The notes under the pieces: model-generated
Database searches by the model: none
Seen by the model: only the letters and a program-made list of their open reading frames with translations
What the model was told of the DNA's origin: nothing
Translations under genes and position numbers: made by a program
Shown here: in pieces, positions 5,413 to 5,791 of the stretch
How the letters are laid out: every line of letters starts with the position of its first letter
Numbering within the stretch: position 1 is the first letter of the stretch
DNA from: Pseudomonadota bacterium
Lineage (GTDB): Bacteria; Pseudomonadota; Alphaproteobacteria; Acetobacterales; Acetobacteraceae
Length of the DNA: 5,791 nucleotides
NCBI GenBank assembly: GCA_021808185.1
Contig: JAKBCB010000261.1
Span: 1 to 5,791 of the forward strand
Direction: 5' to 3'

Positions 5413-5791
5413 TCACGCCCGGATGGCAACGCCCAGACGGCCGGCGAGATCCTGGATGAACTGCCACGCAACGCGCCCGGAGCGCGCCCCGCGCGTGATC
5501 GACCATTCCGCCGCCTGGGCGCGCAACTCCGCGTTCGGCAGCAGCAGGCCGTAGGCGGCGGCGTAGCCCTCGACCATGGCGAAGTAGGTGTCCTGGTCGG
5601 TGTTGTGGAAGCCCACCCACAGCCCGAAGCGGTCCGACAGCGAGACCTTTTCCTCGGTCGCCTCGGACGGGTTGATGGCGGTGCCGCGCTCGTTCTCGAT
5701 CATGTCGCGCGGCATCAGGTGGCGGCGGTTCGATGTCGCGTAGAACAGCACGTTAGGCGGCCGCCCCTCGATCCCGCCGTCGAGCACCGAT
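5413..5791 (-). CDS. DUF815 (COG2607) AAA+ family ATPase, C-terminal part (5' end outside window)
   Basis: The frame enters from the right edge and ends at TGA (5415-5413); 125 residues are visible and the start lies outside. The sequence is characteristic of the predicted AAA+ ATPase family DUF815: GGIEGRP then NVLFYATSNRRHLMPRDM, where the TSN asparagine is the likely sensor-1 residue, then EEKVSLSDRFGLWVGF, and a C-terminal SGRVAWQFIQDLAGRLG that probably carries the sensor-2 arginine. The Walker A and B motifs would lie upstream, outside the window. The cellular role of this family is not established, so no specific function is given. It is convergent with xth and ends three bases from the five-hairpin repeat. 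Family assignment is strong despite truncation by the window edge; nothing suggests a pseudogene. Confidence 0.9.
   Translation of the reverse strand, partial: SVLDGGIEGRPPNVLFYATSNRRHLMPRDMIENERGTAINPSEATEEKVSLSDRFGLWVGFHNTDQDTYFAMVEGYAAAYGLLLPNAELRAQAAEWSITRGARSGRVAWQFIQDLAGRLGVAIRA

Overview
The window is GC-rich and almost fully coding at its left and centre. It looks like the chromosome of an alphaproteobacterium, most likely of the Acetobacteraceae or a close Rhodospirillales relative. This is inferred from gene order (argS next to an Ala/Pro-rich SPOR-type membrane protein, then dgt, an ErpA-type protein and xth), from the sequence style of these proteins, and from a hairpin-rich intergenic repeat of a kind I associate with that group. 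No database search was possible.

Layout. Positions 1-616 (minus) hold the N-terminal two thirds or so of a membrane-anchored protein with a long Ala/Pro/Thr linker; its expected C-terminal SPOR domain lies off the left edge. Positions 698-2485 (minus) are argS. Positions 2538-3713 (minus) are dgt, a dNTP triphosphohydrolase. These three form a same-strand run and may be one transcription unit. A 61-bp divergent gap (3714-3774) separates dgt from a plus-strand pair: an ErpA/IscA-type Fe-S insertion protein (3775-4104) and exodeoxyribonuclease III (4109-4879), only 4 bp apart. At the right edge, 5413-5791 (minus) is the C-terminal end of a DUF815 (COG2607) AAA+ ATPase that enters from outside the window.

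The one long non-coding stretch is 4880-5412, between convergent xth and the DUF815 gene. It holds three structured signals: a cluster of GCGCCGTG octamers, a 117-bp interrupted inverted repeat centred near 5072, and a highly regular element of five consecutive 19-nt hairpins (5295-5405) arranged with overall dyad symmetry.

Functionally the genes are housekeeping: arginyl-tRNA charging, dNTP pool control, Fe-S cluster delivery, base-excision repair and probably cell-envelope work. I see no mobile element, CRISPR array, tRNA or rRNA, and no convincing new multi-gene system. The most interesting material is the structured intergenic DNA at 5018-5409.
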